Assembly: GCA_002389385.1 (NCBI GenBank)
Contig: DGOK01000012.1
Span: 5,551-69,550, forward strand
Reading direction: 5' to 3'
Length of the DNA stretch: 64,000 nt
DNA from: Rhodospirillaceae bacterium UBA4468
GTDB lineage: Bacteria; Pseudomonadota; Alphaproteobacteria; Rhodospirillales; Casp-alpha2
Shown: positions 8,958-17,921 of the stretch, piece by piece
How positions within the stretch are numbered: position 1 is the stretch's first letter
Layout: each line of letters begins with the position of its first letter
Notes under the pieces: model-generated
Databases searched by the model: none
What the model was told of the DNA's origin: nothing
The model's input: the letters and a program-made list of their open reading frames with translations, nothing else
Program-made: the position numbers and the translations under genes

Positions 8958-10304
8958 TTATTTCTCGCGGTTTTTGATCGCGAGTAAAAGATCTTCTGCT
9001 TGCAACCATTCAGGGGACCCACGTGGGAAAATTTCTGCGGCGCGACCCGCATGGAACCGAACTTCAGGTTCCCGCCGTCTTAGGAGTGCTTCTTCAGCAA
9101 GTGCAAGTGAACTGCGACCGATATCGCCAAGCTTGCCATAAGCGATGCCCAGATGACGCCAGGCGCTAGCTGAGGATGGATCACGTGACAGGCCAAATTT
9201 TAGTTGGGTGACAGCCTCGGTATAATCTTCGGTCCGATGGCTTTCTATCAGAATACGACCATATTCGGTCCGAAGGAGGGGTTCTTCGGATAAAAGTTCA
9301 ACGGCGCGGCGGAAGGGTGGTAAGGCGTCATCTATGCGCCCGTTTTCAAACAGGATCTGAGCCTTCAGCTCAAGAAAATATGGATCATCTGGTAATGTTG
9401 ACAGTAAGGCATCTAATTCGGCGAGGGCCTTATCCGTTTCAGGAATACGAGAGTACGCAAATGCCCGTGCGTATCTTGCCGGGATTGATGTGTCCGTGAT
9501 GGGGTATTCACGCAGTGTGAGCGTTGGATTCATAAAGTAACCAAACAGTTTTGCCTTCGCTCTTTCGAGGGCCATTATGATTTCTGGGTCGGTTTTCGCA
9601 TCGCTAAAGGGCGAACGTTCAATATGTCCACGAATGGTTTGAATACGATCACTCGATAGGGGGTGCGTCCGTGCATATGGGTCTTGGGACGCTGAAATGA
9701 GAAGTTCCTGCCCTTCAAGAACTTCCATAAACGAAAGTAATCCTTTTGCTGATTGCTTTGTTGAATCAAGTAATGTCAGTGCCGCTTGATCGGCTGATGA
9801 CTCCTGACTCCGCGTGAATGATAGAAAATTCCTCAAGGCAGCTTGATTACCGCCAGCGATAACAGCGCCTGCAATATCACCACGTCCAGATCCAATTGCC
9901 GCTGCCGCACCAATAATTGTGGCGATTAGTGCCGTTGCTGAGCTAATATCTGCCGCTTTTCCAAAGCGGGCCAAGTGTCCACCTGCGATGTGGCCTGTTT
10001 CGTGAGCGATGACGCCAATGACCTGGCCGGGCGTATCGGCTCTCATGATCAAACCTGTATTGATGAACATGCGTTGCCCATCGGCAACAAATGCGTTGAG
10101 ATTGTTGTCATTAACCAGATGAATTGAGACAGACGCAGGATTCAAGCCTGCTACTGTGAATAGTGGCGTTGACATGCGACGGATGGTATCTTCAATTTCC
10201 GCATCTCGGATAAGAGATAAACCCTGGGCACGCGCAGGCGCAGTGACCGCCGTAGAAAGTATGACGACCATGAGAATTCGAAATAAAAATCTAATATCGG
10301 GCAA
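8958..10304 (-). CDS. M48 metalloprotease with TPR repeats (BepA/YfgC-like)
   Basis: Periplasmic Zn protease likely handling outer-membrane protein or LPS-assembly quality control, as BepA does. HETGHIAGGH near residue 100 holds the HExxH zinc site, and ESSADQAAL near 170 supplies the third ligand. TPR-like helices fill the last ~200 residues (LKAQILFENGRIDDAL and following). The TTG at 10304 is proposed as start: TCCTT on the plus strand gives an AAGGA ribosome site eight bases before it, and a clean signal peptide ending APARAQG results. An ATG at 10325 is the alternative. Confidence 0.87.
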   Translation of the reverse strand: MPDIRFLFRILMVVILSTAVTAPARAQGLSLIRDAEIEDTIRRMSTPLFTVAGLNPASVSIHLVNDNNLNAFVADGQRMFINTGLIMRADTPGQVIGVIAHETGHIAGGHLARFGKAADISSATALIATIIGAAAAIGSGRGDIAGAVIAGGNQAALRNFLSFTRSQESSADQAALTLLDSTKQSAKGLLSFMEVLEGQELLISASQDPYARTHPLSSDRIQTIRGHIERSPFSDAKTDPEIIMALERAKAKLFGYFMNPTLTLREYPITDTSIPARYARAFAYSRIPETDKALAELDALLSTLPDDPYFLELKAQILFENGRIDDALPPFRRAVELLSEEPLLRTEYGRILIESHRTEDYTEAVTQLKFGLSRDPSSASAWRHLGIAYGKLGDIGRSSLALAEEALLRRREPEVRFHAGRAAEIFPRGSPEWLQAEDLLLAIKNREK

Positions 10305-11976
10305 GTATACATTCCTTAAAGGCATTGTAGAACTTAGTCGTCGCTCTGTTGTGCGTCAAATTACTGTCGCATCATGTTGTGTCTTATTTACGGCATCTTG
10401 TTTTGGTGTTTCTGATGAGGATTTCACTTCGCGCAAGGGGACCATTGGTTATGTGGCCGGTGCCCTCGGTGTGATCTCTGTCGAAGAGCCGCAGGCTGCT
10501 TTGGTTGCTCGTGCTATCTTATCCGCAGGTGGTAACGCTGCTGATGCAGCGGTGGCGATAGGCCTGACGCTCAGTGTTACAATGCCATCATCGGCAAGTC
10601 TGGCTGGTGGCGGCGTATGTATTGTTCGTGACGCGCGCGAAGAAGCGCCGAAAGTGATTGATTTCCTGCCGCGGGCACCGCGGATGAGTGCTTCAGGGAC
10701 ATCGCGCCCGAACGCTGTTCCTGCAAATCCGCGCGGCTTGTTTCTTCTGCATTCTAAATATGGAGAACTGAAATGGGAACTCGTTGTCTCACCTGCTGAA
10801 AATTTAGCGCGATTTGGTCATAATGTGTCTCGCGCTTTTGCAACAACGCTTGCGCCGGTTTCGTCTGCGCTTATTCAAGACCCTGTGAGTGCACGTGTTT
10901 TCGTGCGTAAAGATGGTGGTGTTATTTCTGAAGGAGATCTTCTCAAGCAGCAAAATTTGGCTGCGACACTTGGTAGGTTTCGTTCTAAAGGTGTTGGTGA
11001 CTTCTATGCAGGCAAAGACGCGCATACTTTTGTTGAAGCCGTTGAGGCTGTTGGTGGATCCTTAACGATTGAGGATATGCGCAATTTTCGTCCAGTATTC
11101 CGTGATACAATTTCGTTCCCTTGGGAACGTAATACTGTATGGCATTTTGCAGGTCCACCGGCCGCAGGTGGTGCTGTTGCCGCTGAAATGATGTCTATTT
11201 TGATGGATGATGAGTTGTTCGAAGATGCTGATCCTGCACTCCGGGAACATTTGATTGCCGAAGCAGCGAAGCGCGCATTCGCAACGCGGATGACAAGTAT
11301 GCAAGCAGATGGAAATTACAGCACTGATCCGTCAGCCGTCTTGAGTAAAGCCGCGATCGAGCGTGCGATTGATAGTATCGATGATAATCAGGCAACGCCG
11401 TTTAGAAATCTTGTTTCGTCGCCAGTTGATTGGCCTGAAACGCCATCAGCTGTCGGGTTCTCTGTGATGGATGCCAAGGGTGGCGCTGTTGCGTGTACGC
11501 TGACCATGAATAATGCGTTCGGGACAGGCAGGATGGCCGAAGGGTACGGCATGATCTTGGCGGCTGCACCAGACCAGCGTGGTCGGACGTATACGCCGTT
11601 AGGGCCAGCGCTTTTGACCAGTGAATTCAATAACAAGGCTTATATGGCAGCGGCAAGTTCTGGTGGTGTTACAGCACCGACCGCGTTAGTGAACGTGATC
11701 GCCCGTGCCGGTGCCGGGCCGCAGGACCTCCGTGATGCGATGCGCGCCCCTCGGACGCATTATGCCGGCGTGCCGGATAAGGTTTTTGTTGAACCTGATA
11801 CGCCCAAAGATGTCATCGATGAACTCCGCAAACGTGGACACGATGTTGTTTTGACCAAATCGATTGGCAGAGTAACGGCAGTCTATTGCCCAACAGGCGT
11901 ACCCAACAAAAAGAATATTTCCTGTTTAAGTGCCTCAGACCCTCGTGGTCACGGCATCGCGCTGGGTGGTAACTAG
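10261..11976 (+). CDS. Gamma-glutamyltransferase homologue lacking the catalytic Thr
   Basis: About 570 residues of the GGT Ntn-hydrolase fold. A lipoprotein-type signal (CVLFTASC) follows a long basic leader; the true start is unclear (ATG 10261 or 10270, or GTG 10351). Family marks: GGNAADAAVA and SLAGGG in the large-subunit half, and TLTMNNAFGTG after the processing point. At the place where active enzymes have Thr-Thr-His-Tyr-Ser, this one reads Ala-Val-Gly-Phe-Ser (about 11449-11463), so the nucleophile needed for both self-cleavage and catalysis is absent. The GSPGG loop is also degenerate (SSGGVTAP). Probably a non-catalytic subfamily member anchored in the envelope. Confidence 0.82.
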   Translation: MTTMRIRNKNLISGKYTFLKGIVELSRRSVVRQITVASCCVLFTASCFGVSDEDFTSRKGTIGYVAGALGVISVEEPQAALVARAILSAGGNAADAAVAIGLTLSVTMPSSASLAGGGVCIVRDAREEAPKVIDFLPRAPRMSASGTSRPNAVPANPRGLFLLHSKYGELKWELVVSPAENLARFGHNVSRAFATTLAPVSSALIQDPVSARVFVRKDGGVISEGDLLKQQNLAATLGRFRSKGVGDFYAGKDAHTFVEAVEAVGGSLTIEDMRNFRPVFRDTISFPWERNTVWHFAGPPAAGGAVAAEMMSILMDDELFEDADPALREHLIAEAAKRAFATRMTSMQADGNYSTDPSAVLSKAAIERAIDSIDDNQATPFRNLVSSPVDWPETPSAVGFSVMDAKGGAVACTLTMNNAFGTGRMAEGYGMILAAAPDQRGRTYTPLGPALLTSEFNNKAYMAAASSGGVTAPTALVNVIARAGAGPQDLRDAMRAPRTHYAGVPDKVFVEPDTPKDVIDELRKRGHDVVLTKSIGRVTAVYCPTGVPNKKNISCLSASDPRGHGIALGGN

Positions 11977-11980
11977 AAAA

Positions 11981-13132
11981 ATGTCGTTGAAAGTTGCCAA
12001 GCGCGGGGCGGTTCCGCCATTTATTGTCATGGACGTCATGCGCGCTGCGAACGAGCTTGAGGCACAGGGCAACAATATTATCCATATGGAAGTCGGTCAG
12101 CCGGGATCAGGCGCGCCCAGCGGTGTGGTTGAAGCCGCTGCACATGCGGTGCGCACCGAGCGTCTTGGATATACGGATGCATTTGGATTGCCAACACTCA
12201 GGTCAGCCATCGCAAAGCACTACAAAGATACATATGAAATTGACGTGCCAGTTGACCGGATTGCCGTGACAACGGGCTCTAGCGGCGCATTTGTCTTGAG
12301 CTTTCTTGCGGCATTTGATGAAGGCGATAAGGTCGCCCTCGCAGCCCCAGGGTATCCGGCGTATCGAAATATCTTAACTGCGCTGGGTATCGACGTGATT
12401 GAGATACATGTAGGGCCTGAGACAAATTTTCAACCAACATCTGAGTTATTGTCACAGCTAGACGTGTCTCTTAACGGGCTTATTATCGCAAGTCCTTCAA
12501 ATCCGACAGGGACCATGATTGATGCTGATGGGCTTTCAGACATTTATGATTACTGCCACGCGCAGAATATTAGATTGATCTCAGACGAAATTTATCACGG
12601 TATCACCTATGACGAAGCTGCCGAGAGTGTGCTGAAGTTTGGCGATGATGCCGTTGTGATCAATAGTTTCTCTAAGTATTTCTCGATGACGGGGTGGCGG
12701 TTGGGCTGGATGATCTTGCCGTCTGATCTTATTCGCCCCGTGGAATGTCTCGCGCAAAACTTGTTTATCTCACCACCTGCCATCTCGCAGCACGCCGGGG
12801 TTGTCGTGTTTGAATGTCATGACGAGTTGCAGGGTAACCTGGAAAAGTATGCCGAGAACCGGGCCCTCTTGCTGCAAGAATTACCAAAGGCGGGGTTTGA
12901 TAAACTGGCTTCTGCTGATGGTGGTTTTTATATCTATGCGGATGTGTCCGAGTTGACCAACGATAGTGCGGCTTTCTGCAAAGCAATGTTGACAGAAACA
13001 GGCGTGGCGGCAACGCCGGGCGCTGATTTCGATCCAGATCGAGGGCACTTATTCGTGCGATTTTCGTTTGCCCGCGATCACGCAGATATGGTTGAAGCGG
13101 CAAAGCGCCTTGTTGCATGGCGCAATAAATAA
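11981..13132 (+). CDS. PLP-dependent aminotransferase, class I/II
   Basis: 383 residues from the ATG at 11981, 4 nt after the GGT-like stop, so probably one transcript. Fold type I marks: MEVGQPGSGAPSGV at the N-terminus, TTGSSGAF (phosphate site), SPSNPTGT, ISDEIYHGITY, the Schiff-base Lys in INSFSKYFSMTGWRLGW near residue 235 and the Arg in FVRFSFA that binds the substrate carboxylate. Substrate cannot be assigned; aspartate, alanine or an aromatic acid are all possible. It ends in a hairpin shared with rne. Confidence 0.88.
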   Translation: MSLKVAKRGAVPPFIVMDVMRAANELEAQGNNIIHMEVGQPGSGAPSGVVEAAAHAVRTERLGYTDAFGLPTLRSAIAKHYKDTYEIDVPVDRIAVTTGSSGAFVLSFLAAFDEGDKVALAAPGYPAYRNILTALGIDVIEIHVGPETNFQPTSELLSQLDVSLNGLIIASPSNPTGTMIDADGLSDIYDYCHAQNIRLISDEIYHGITYDEAAESVLKFGDDAVVINSFSKYFSMTGWRLGWMILPSDLIRPVECLAQNLFISPPAISQHAGVVVFECHDELQGNLEKYAENRALLLQELPKAGFDKLASADGGFYIYADVSELTNDSAAFCKAMLTETGVAATPGADFDPDRGHLFVRFSFARDHADMVEAAKRLVAWRNK

Positions 13133-13162
13133 GGCGGCATCGCCCGAAAGCCATGCCGCCTT
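13131..13162. terminator. Bidirectional hairpin between aminotransferase and rne
   Basis: A perfect 10-bp inverted repeat (AAGGCGGCAT / ATGCCGCCTT) with a 12-nt loop begins inside the aminotransferase stop codon and lies 27 nt past the rne stop. Both flanks are AT-rich, but without a long T run. Position between convergent genes makes termination the likely role. Confidence 0.6.
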
Positions 13163-13188
13163 ATAATTTAAATATAGCGGGTTAACCG

Positions 13189-15708
13189 TTAGTCGCGACG
13201 CCACCAGCCTCGCTTGGTTTTCTTCTCTTTGTCATTAACTTGTGCAACATCAATCACCGTTGTCTTTGCCGTCGGGGACGGTGTTGTATCGACGGGTGCC
13301 GGAGGCGTGACTTTGATAGGTGCGCTTGATGCGTCAACGGTTACCGTTTCAGTGGTCGTTTTGCTTTTGCCATTACCGCGTCGTGCTCGTGGCTTTGGCT
13401 TTTCTTTAACAGGTGCCTCAGCTTCGGCTTCAACTTTCTCGACATTCTCAGAAGCTGGTGCGTCCGTTGTGTCTTCTGTAGTTTCAACTTTTTTGCTGCG
13501 ACGAACACGTGGGCGACGCTTTGGCTTTTCTTTAGGTGTCTCACCAGCATCGTCTGTTGCTGCGGGTTCAGATGGTGCGGCCTCAGATACATCTGCCTTT
13601 ACAGGTGCGCTGTCTTTGCTTGTCGCATCATCATTTGTATTGGCAGCAACCGGTGCGCTGTCATTGCCTTCGTTACCGTTTTCGGCAGTACCAGCATTGT
13701 CAGCAGACTGTTCATTGTTTTCTTCGTTATTGTTCTCGTTCGCATTACGATTTCTGTTACGACCGGCACGACGACCACGGCGACGACGGCGCGGACGCTT
13801 AGGTCCATCTTCACCATCAGCATCTCCGTCCGCTTGTTGCTTGTTCTCTTCGTTATTGCTTGTATCAGATGGCTCTGCGGCAGTATCTGTAGTGTCATTT
13901 GACTGTGCGTCTGACTGTGTATCTGACTGAGCATCCTGCTGCTGGTCCGTTTGATCTTCGCCACCTTTACCACGCCGACGACGACGTCTTGGGCGACGCT
14001 TGCGTCCACCATCTTCATTGTCGTTACTGTCGTTTGACGACGCATCCTGCGTTTCAGCAGCTGCACCGTCAGACTTGATACGATCCATGCGATAATCGGG
14101 TGGGATCAACGTGTCATCGTTCAAGAGGAAGACTTTAACGTCGAAGTCCGCTTCGATCTTCGTCAACAGATCGCGCTTTTGGTTCAAGATATACAGGGCA
14201 ACTTCAGTCGGGACATGCATCGTGATTTCGTTATTACGCTTGCGCATCGCTTCTTCTTCTATGACCCGTAAAATCTGAAGTGCTGTCGTATCAGCAGAAC
14301 GGCGAATGCCGGTGCCAACGCAATGTGGGCACGGCTCAGAATGAATTTCTTGTAAGCTTGGACGCAGGCGCTGACGCGACATTTCCAAAAGACCAAACGG
14401 CGAAATGCGACCAATCTGAATGCGTGCACGGTCTTTACGCATGGCATCCTTGAGGGCGCGTTCAACCTTATTCTGATTACGATTGTTCTCCATATCGATG
14501 AAGTCGATCACAATCAAACCTGCAAGGTCGCGCAAGCGAAGTTGACGTGCAACTTCATCGGCGGCTTCAAGGTTGGTCTTGTAAGCGGTCTCTTCGATGT
14601 TGCGCTCGCGGGTTGATTTCCCCGAGTTTACGTCGACAGCAACCAACGCTTCGGTTGAGTTGATGACAATGTAGCCACCAGACTTAAGCGTTACTTCTGG
14701 ATAATGCATGCTGTCGATCTGGCTTTCGACCTGATAGCGCTGCAACAGTGGAATGTTTTCTTCCTTATAAGGCTGCACACGCTTGGCATGGCTTGGCATC
14801 ATAAGTTTCATAAAGTCCTTGGCGACGCGGTAACCCTCTTCGCCGTGGATAACGACCTCTTCGATATCCTTAGTATAGATATCTCGGATCGATCGTTTTA
14901 TGAGATTGCCTTCCTCGTGAATGAGGGAGGGGGCGATAGATTCCAGGGTTTTCTGGCGAATCTGTTCCCAAAGCCGGATCAGATACTCATAATCGCGTTT
15001 AATCTCAGCCTTGGTGCGTTTATCACCCGCCGTGCGGACAATAACGGCCATGCCATCGGGAATACTGAGGTCGGCAAGAATTGATTTCAGGCGCTTGCGG
15101 TCCTGGCCAGATGCAATCTTTCTGGAAATGCCGCCACCGCGCGCGGTGTTTGGCATCAAGACACAGTAACGACCCGCCAGCGACAGGTATGTCGTCAGCG
15201 CAGCGCCTTTATTGCCGCGCTCTTCCTTGACCACTTGGATCAATAGGATTTGGCGACGTTTGATAACTTCCTGGATTTTATACCGACGACGGTCAACAAC
15301 CGGACGACGCACACTTTCTGCATCATCAATGGCGTCTTCGCCGCCACCAACTTCTTCGACAGCAACGTCACCATTGTGGCTTTCGTCTGCTTCTTCTGCT
15401 TCTTTAGCAGCAAGCTGGGCGTCTTCCTCTTCGGCGATCAGTGCTTCGCGGTCAGCAACGGGGATTTGGTAGTAGTCAGGATGAATTTCGCTAAATGCCA
15501 GGAAACCATGTCGATTTCCACCGTATTCCACGAAGGCAGCCTGCAAAGACGGCTCAACACGGGTTACTTTAGCGAGATAGACGTTTCCTTTAAGTTGGCG
15601 GCGAGATTCTACTTCGACGTCAAAATCTTCAACTTGATTTCCTGATAGCACAACCACCCTGGTCTCTTCCGGGTGGGAGGCATCTATTAACATGCGTTTG
15701 GTAGCCAT
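13189..15708 (-). CDS. rne: Ribonuclease E
   Basis: Endoribonuclease and degradosome scaffold, 839 residues. The ATG at 15708 (MATKRMLIDASHPEETRV) is chosen over an upstream in-frame start at 15732 because it matches the family N-terminus. The S1 domain is split by an acidic insert (about 75-125), then RNase-H-like and DNase-I-like parts with VAVDVNSGKSTRERNIEETA and GLIVIDFIDM holding the catalytic Asp residues. The zinc-link CPHC is near residue 460. The C-terminal ~290 residues are low-complexity: basic patches (RRRRRRGK, RRRRGRR) between acidic and Ala/Pro stretches, as expected for RNA-binding, partner-binding tails. Confidence 0.95.
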   Translation of the reverse strand: MATKRMLIDASHPEETRVVVLSGNQVEDFDVEVESRRQLKGNVYLAKVTRVEPSLQAAFVEYGGNRHGFLAFSEIHPDYYQIPVADREALIAEEEDAQLAAKEAEEADESHNGDVAVEEVGGGEDAIDDAESVRRPVVDRRRYKIQEVIKRRQILLIQVVKEERGNKGAALTTYLSLAGRYCVLMPNTARGGGISRKIASGQDRKRLKSILADLSIPDGMAVIVRTAGDKRTKAEIKRDYEYLIRLWEQIRQKTLESIAPSLIHEEGNLIKRSIRDIYTKDIEEVVIHGEEGYRVAKDFMKLMMPSHAKRVQPYKEENIPLLQRYQVESQIDSMHYPEVTLKSGGYIVINSTEALVAVDVNSGKSTRERNIEETAYKTNLEAADEVARQLRLRDLAGLIVIDFIDMENNRNQNKVERALKDAMRKDRARIQIGRISPFGLLEMSRQRLRPSLQEIHSEPCPHCVGTGIRRSADTTALQILRVIEEEAMRKRNNEITMHVPTEVALYILNQKRDLLTKIEADFDVKVFLLNDDTLIPPDYRMDRIKSDGAAAETQDASSNDSNDNEDGGRKRRPRRRRRRGKGGEDQTDQQQDAQSDTQSDAQSNDTTDTAAEPSDTSNNEENKQQADGDADGEDGPKRPRRRRRGRRAGRNRNRNANENNNEENNEQSADNAGTAENGNEGNDSAPVAANTNDDATSKDSAPVKADVSEAAPSEPAATDDAGETPKEKPKRRPRVRRSKKVETTEDTTDAPASENVEKVEAEAEAPVKEKPKPRARRGNGKSKTTTETVTVDASSAPIKVTPPAPVDTTPSPTAKTTVIDVAQVNDKEKKTKRGWWRRD

Positions 15709-16154
15709 TGAAATTAAAACTCCGCAGCACATCTGAGCCGGATGATCGACATTGTCGGATCAAGGGTAAAGGTTCAGCGTGCCAATAGGTGTGGTAAAAA
15801 CCGGCGGCGCCTCGGGATTCGGCAACAGTGAGGGACACAGCACCAATTGGCGTCTGTATATCAGCAGTGGCGATCTTTCGGGCGGCTTGCACCGGCATGT
15901 GAAAAAACCTCTAATTCGGTGGTGTCGGGGTAACCCCGGCACACGCAGACAATTGCCGATAAAGGCGCACAGCGCCGCGACAAGGGTCTATAATCTGGAT
16001 TGTATGAAACAATCTGCGTTAACATAACCGTAGGATTTAAATTCCACAATGTCATAATGAGATCGATGCACGCCCCGAGAGTGCTTGTCTGAGGTCGTAT
16101 TGAAGCCCTATAAGGGCAAAATATAGTAATTTTGTGAACCGGTGCACACAAATT
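15709..16154. other. 446-nt divergent region between rne and amiC
   Basis: No convincing gene. It must hold the rne leader and both promoters. A strong hairpin sits at 15922-15942. A promoter-like pair for amiC, TTGTCT at 16085-16090 and TATAAG at 16109-16114 with an 18-nt spacer, is plausible but weak. Short frames on both strands here have no family features. Confidence 0.6.
15922..15942 (-). promoter_or_regulatory. Stable hairpin in the rne 5' leader
   Basis: GTGTCGGGG and CCCCGGCAC form a 9-bp stem (one G-U) with a TAA loop. On the rne strand a run of six T follows 15 nt later. RNase E of enteric bacteria controls its own mRNA through leader hairpins; a comparable role is inferred only from position, about 215 nt before the start codon. 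Confidence 0.4.
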
Positions 16155-17543
16155 ATGGTTAGCGGTAACCTGCGAATTTTATTTTTGGTGATGGCGATGC
16201 TCGCGTTTGCGACCCCTCAGGGATTCGCAGCAGACGCAGAGGTCACCGATATTCGCGTGGGCAAACAAGGTTTGTCGACACGCATCGTCATTGATCTAGA
16301 CCGCCCGATTGCGGCAAAAATGTTCACCTTGGCCGGTCCTGCCCGACTTGTGATTGATCTGCCCGAAGTTGGTTGGCGACTGCCGCCGCGCCCGTTGCCT
16401 GCCAACGTGGGTGTGCTTGCCAGATTGCGGTATGGGCTGTTTCAGCCTGGTAACTCCCGAATCGTCGTCGATCTTAATCAGCCATCACGGGTACACGATG
16501 CCATCGCATTGCCGGGCGCGGGGGGGCGGCCAGACAGGCTGGTCATCGATATGGCCCGCGCGACAGGCAAAGCCTTCCTGGAAAGCGTCGCTGGCCCACC
16601 TTTGGTCGTGCGCGGCAGCGAAACCCGCATTGTGAGTGCTGAGCCTGCGCCACAGAAACCCGCCGTGCGCACAGCACCGCCGAAATCGACGATTGCAGTG
16701 CCTAAAAAGCCAACACTACCAAAAACCGCTGCGCCAAAAATTGCCGTGCCACAAATAGCACAGACCAGTATTCAAAAGGGCTTTGCGGGACAGTCCAAGC
16801 TAGCATCTCTCAGGGTGCCCAAGAAACCACCCCTTCTGGGCACGGTTAAAAAGCGCATTATTGTGATTGATCCAGGCCACGGTGGCGTTGATCCGGGGGC
16901 CATTGGCGTATCGGGTATCTACGAGAAACACCTGACATTGGCGGCGGCAAAGGCGCTTAAGGGATATCTCGAGGAAACGGGCCGCTTCAAAGTCTACCTG
17001 ACCCGAGACCGCGATATTTTCATCCGCTTGCGAGGCCGCATCGAAAAGGCGCGTGAGCGGAAGGCCGATCTGTTTATCTCGCTACACGCCGACACGATCC
17101 GAAATCAAAAAGTCCGCGGCTTATCACTTTATACGCTGTCCGAACGGGCATCGGACAAAGAAGCCGGCGCGCTTGCCGAACGCGAGAACAAGGCTGATCT
17201 GATCGCCGGGATCGACCTGACCAACGAAAGTGTAGAGGTCACGAACATCCTGATTGATCTGGCACAGCGCGAAACCATGAACCAGTCGGCGAAACTGGCG
17301 GCGTTGCTGGTTGATGAGCTGAAATCACGCGTAAAAATCCTCCGCAACCCACACCGGTTCGCGGGCTTTGCCGTCCTCAAGGCTCCTGATATTCCGTCGG
17401 TGCTGATCGAGCTCGGGTTCATATCCAACAAAGACGACGAACGCGCGCTCCGCTCCAAATCCCACCGCCGCAAACTCGCCCAATCAATTGCCGGTGCTGT
17501 GGATCGATATTTTGAAAAAATTGAGTCTGCAAGCCGGCCTTAA
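16155..17543 (+). CDS. amiC: N-acetylmuramoyl-L-alanine amidase with AMIN domain
   Basis: Zinc amidase that cleaves septal peptidoglycan during cell separation. Signal peptide to about residue 27 (PQGFAADAE), AMIN domain (about 28-130) for envelope targeting, a Pro/Ala/Lys-rich linker, then an Amidase_3 domain. Zinc ligands seen: His in DPGHGG, Glu in GIYEKHL, His in SLHAD; the catalytic Glu is in LIELGFISN. ATG at 16155 is taken as start; a GTG at 16134 adds seven residues, and neither has a clear ribosome site. PBP1A follows on the same strand. Confidence 0.9.
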   Translation: MVSGNLRILFLVMAMLAFATPQGFAADAEVTDIRVGKQGLSTRIVIDLDRPIAAKMFTLAGPARLVIDLPEVGWRLPPRPLPANVGVLARLRYGLFQPGNSRIVVDLNQPSRVHDAIALPGAGGRPDRLVIDMARATGKAFLESVAGPPLVVRGSETRIVSAEPAPQKPAVRTAPPKSTIAVPKKPTLPKTAAPKIAVPQIAQTSIQKGFAGQSKLASLRVPKKPPLLGTVKKRIIVIDPGHGGVDPGAIGVSGIYEKHLTLAAAKALKGYLEETGRFKVYLTRDRDIFIRLRGRIEKARERKADLFISLHADTIRNQKVRGLSLYTLSERASDKEAGALAERENKADLIAGIDLTNESVEVTNILIDLAQRETMNQSAKLAALLVDELKSRVKILRNPHRFAGFAVLKAPDIPSVLIELGFISNKDDERALRSKSHRRKLAQSIAGAVDRYFEKIESASRP

Positions 17544-17921
17544 GGTCCGCCATCCTGCGCATGTAGGGCTCAATCTTTCTCGCTACGTTCCTGGACCCCG
17601 GCCTTCGCCGGGGTGACGATTTTATAATTTTATATCCTATAAGTCACACGCGTCATTCCGGCGTAGACCGGAATCCAGAGCTATAAATGAAGCTGGGAAA
17701 TTTGCTATGAAGGCTGCACCAATTATACGAACGTCCGGTTTTCGCCTAGGCAGGCTGTCCTGACAGTGTTTCCCTTAAATCATTCCTACAAACTGTAACG
17801 CAGAAGCTGTTGCGTGGTTGCCTTACGGTTGTCACAATCGGCTGCTAAGGGCTGTTTGTTGGATGTTTATATGTGACAATAACGGCCTTGTTTCCAATTT
17901 GAGCGGTGCAACTAGATACCC
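17544..17921. repeat. 378-nt gap with an inverted pair of 28-nt hairpin repeats
   Basis: No gene. Two copies of a 28-nt unit face each other: 17591-17618, with an 8-bp stem ACCCCGGC/GCCGGGGT and CTTC loop, and 17651-17678, inverted, with a 7-bp stem ATTCCGG/CCGGAAT. Each carries CTGGA at one end and TGACG at the other. The same unit occurs at 61659-61722. The remaining sequence before the PBP1A start shows no clear feature. Confidence 0.8.

Noticed and set aside
13214..13930. Open frame of 238 residues on the plus strand, inside rne
   Set aside because: It is the antisense of the Ala/Ser/Arg-rich, repeat-coded tail of RNase E. Low-complexity codons leave opposite frames open; no family features or ribosome site.
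17591..17678. Repeats considered as a CRISPR array
   Set aside because: Units are inverted rather than direct, only two per site, spacers differ (32 and 8 nt), and no cas genes are present.
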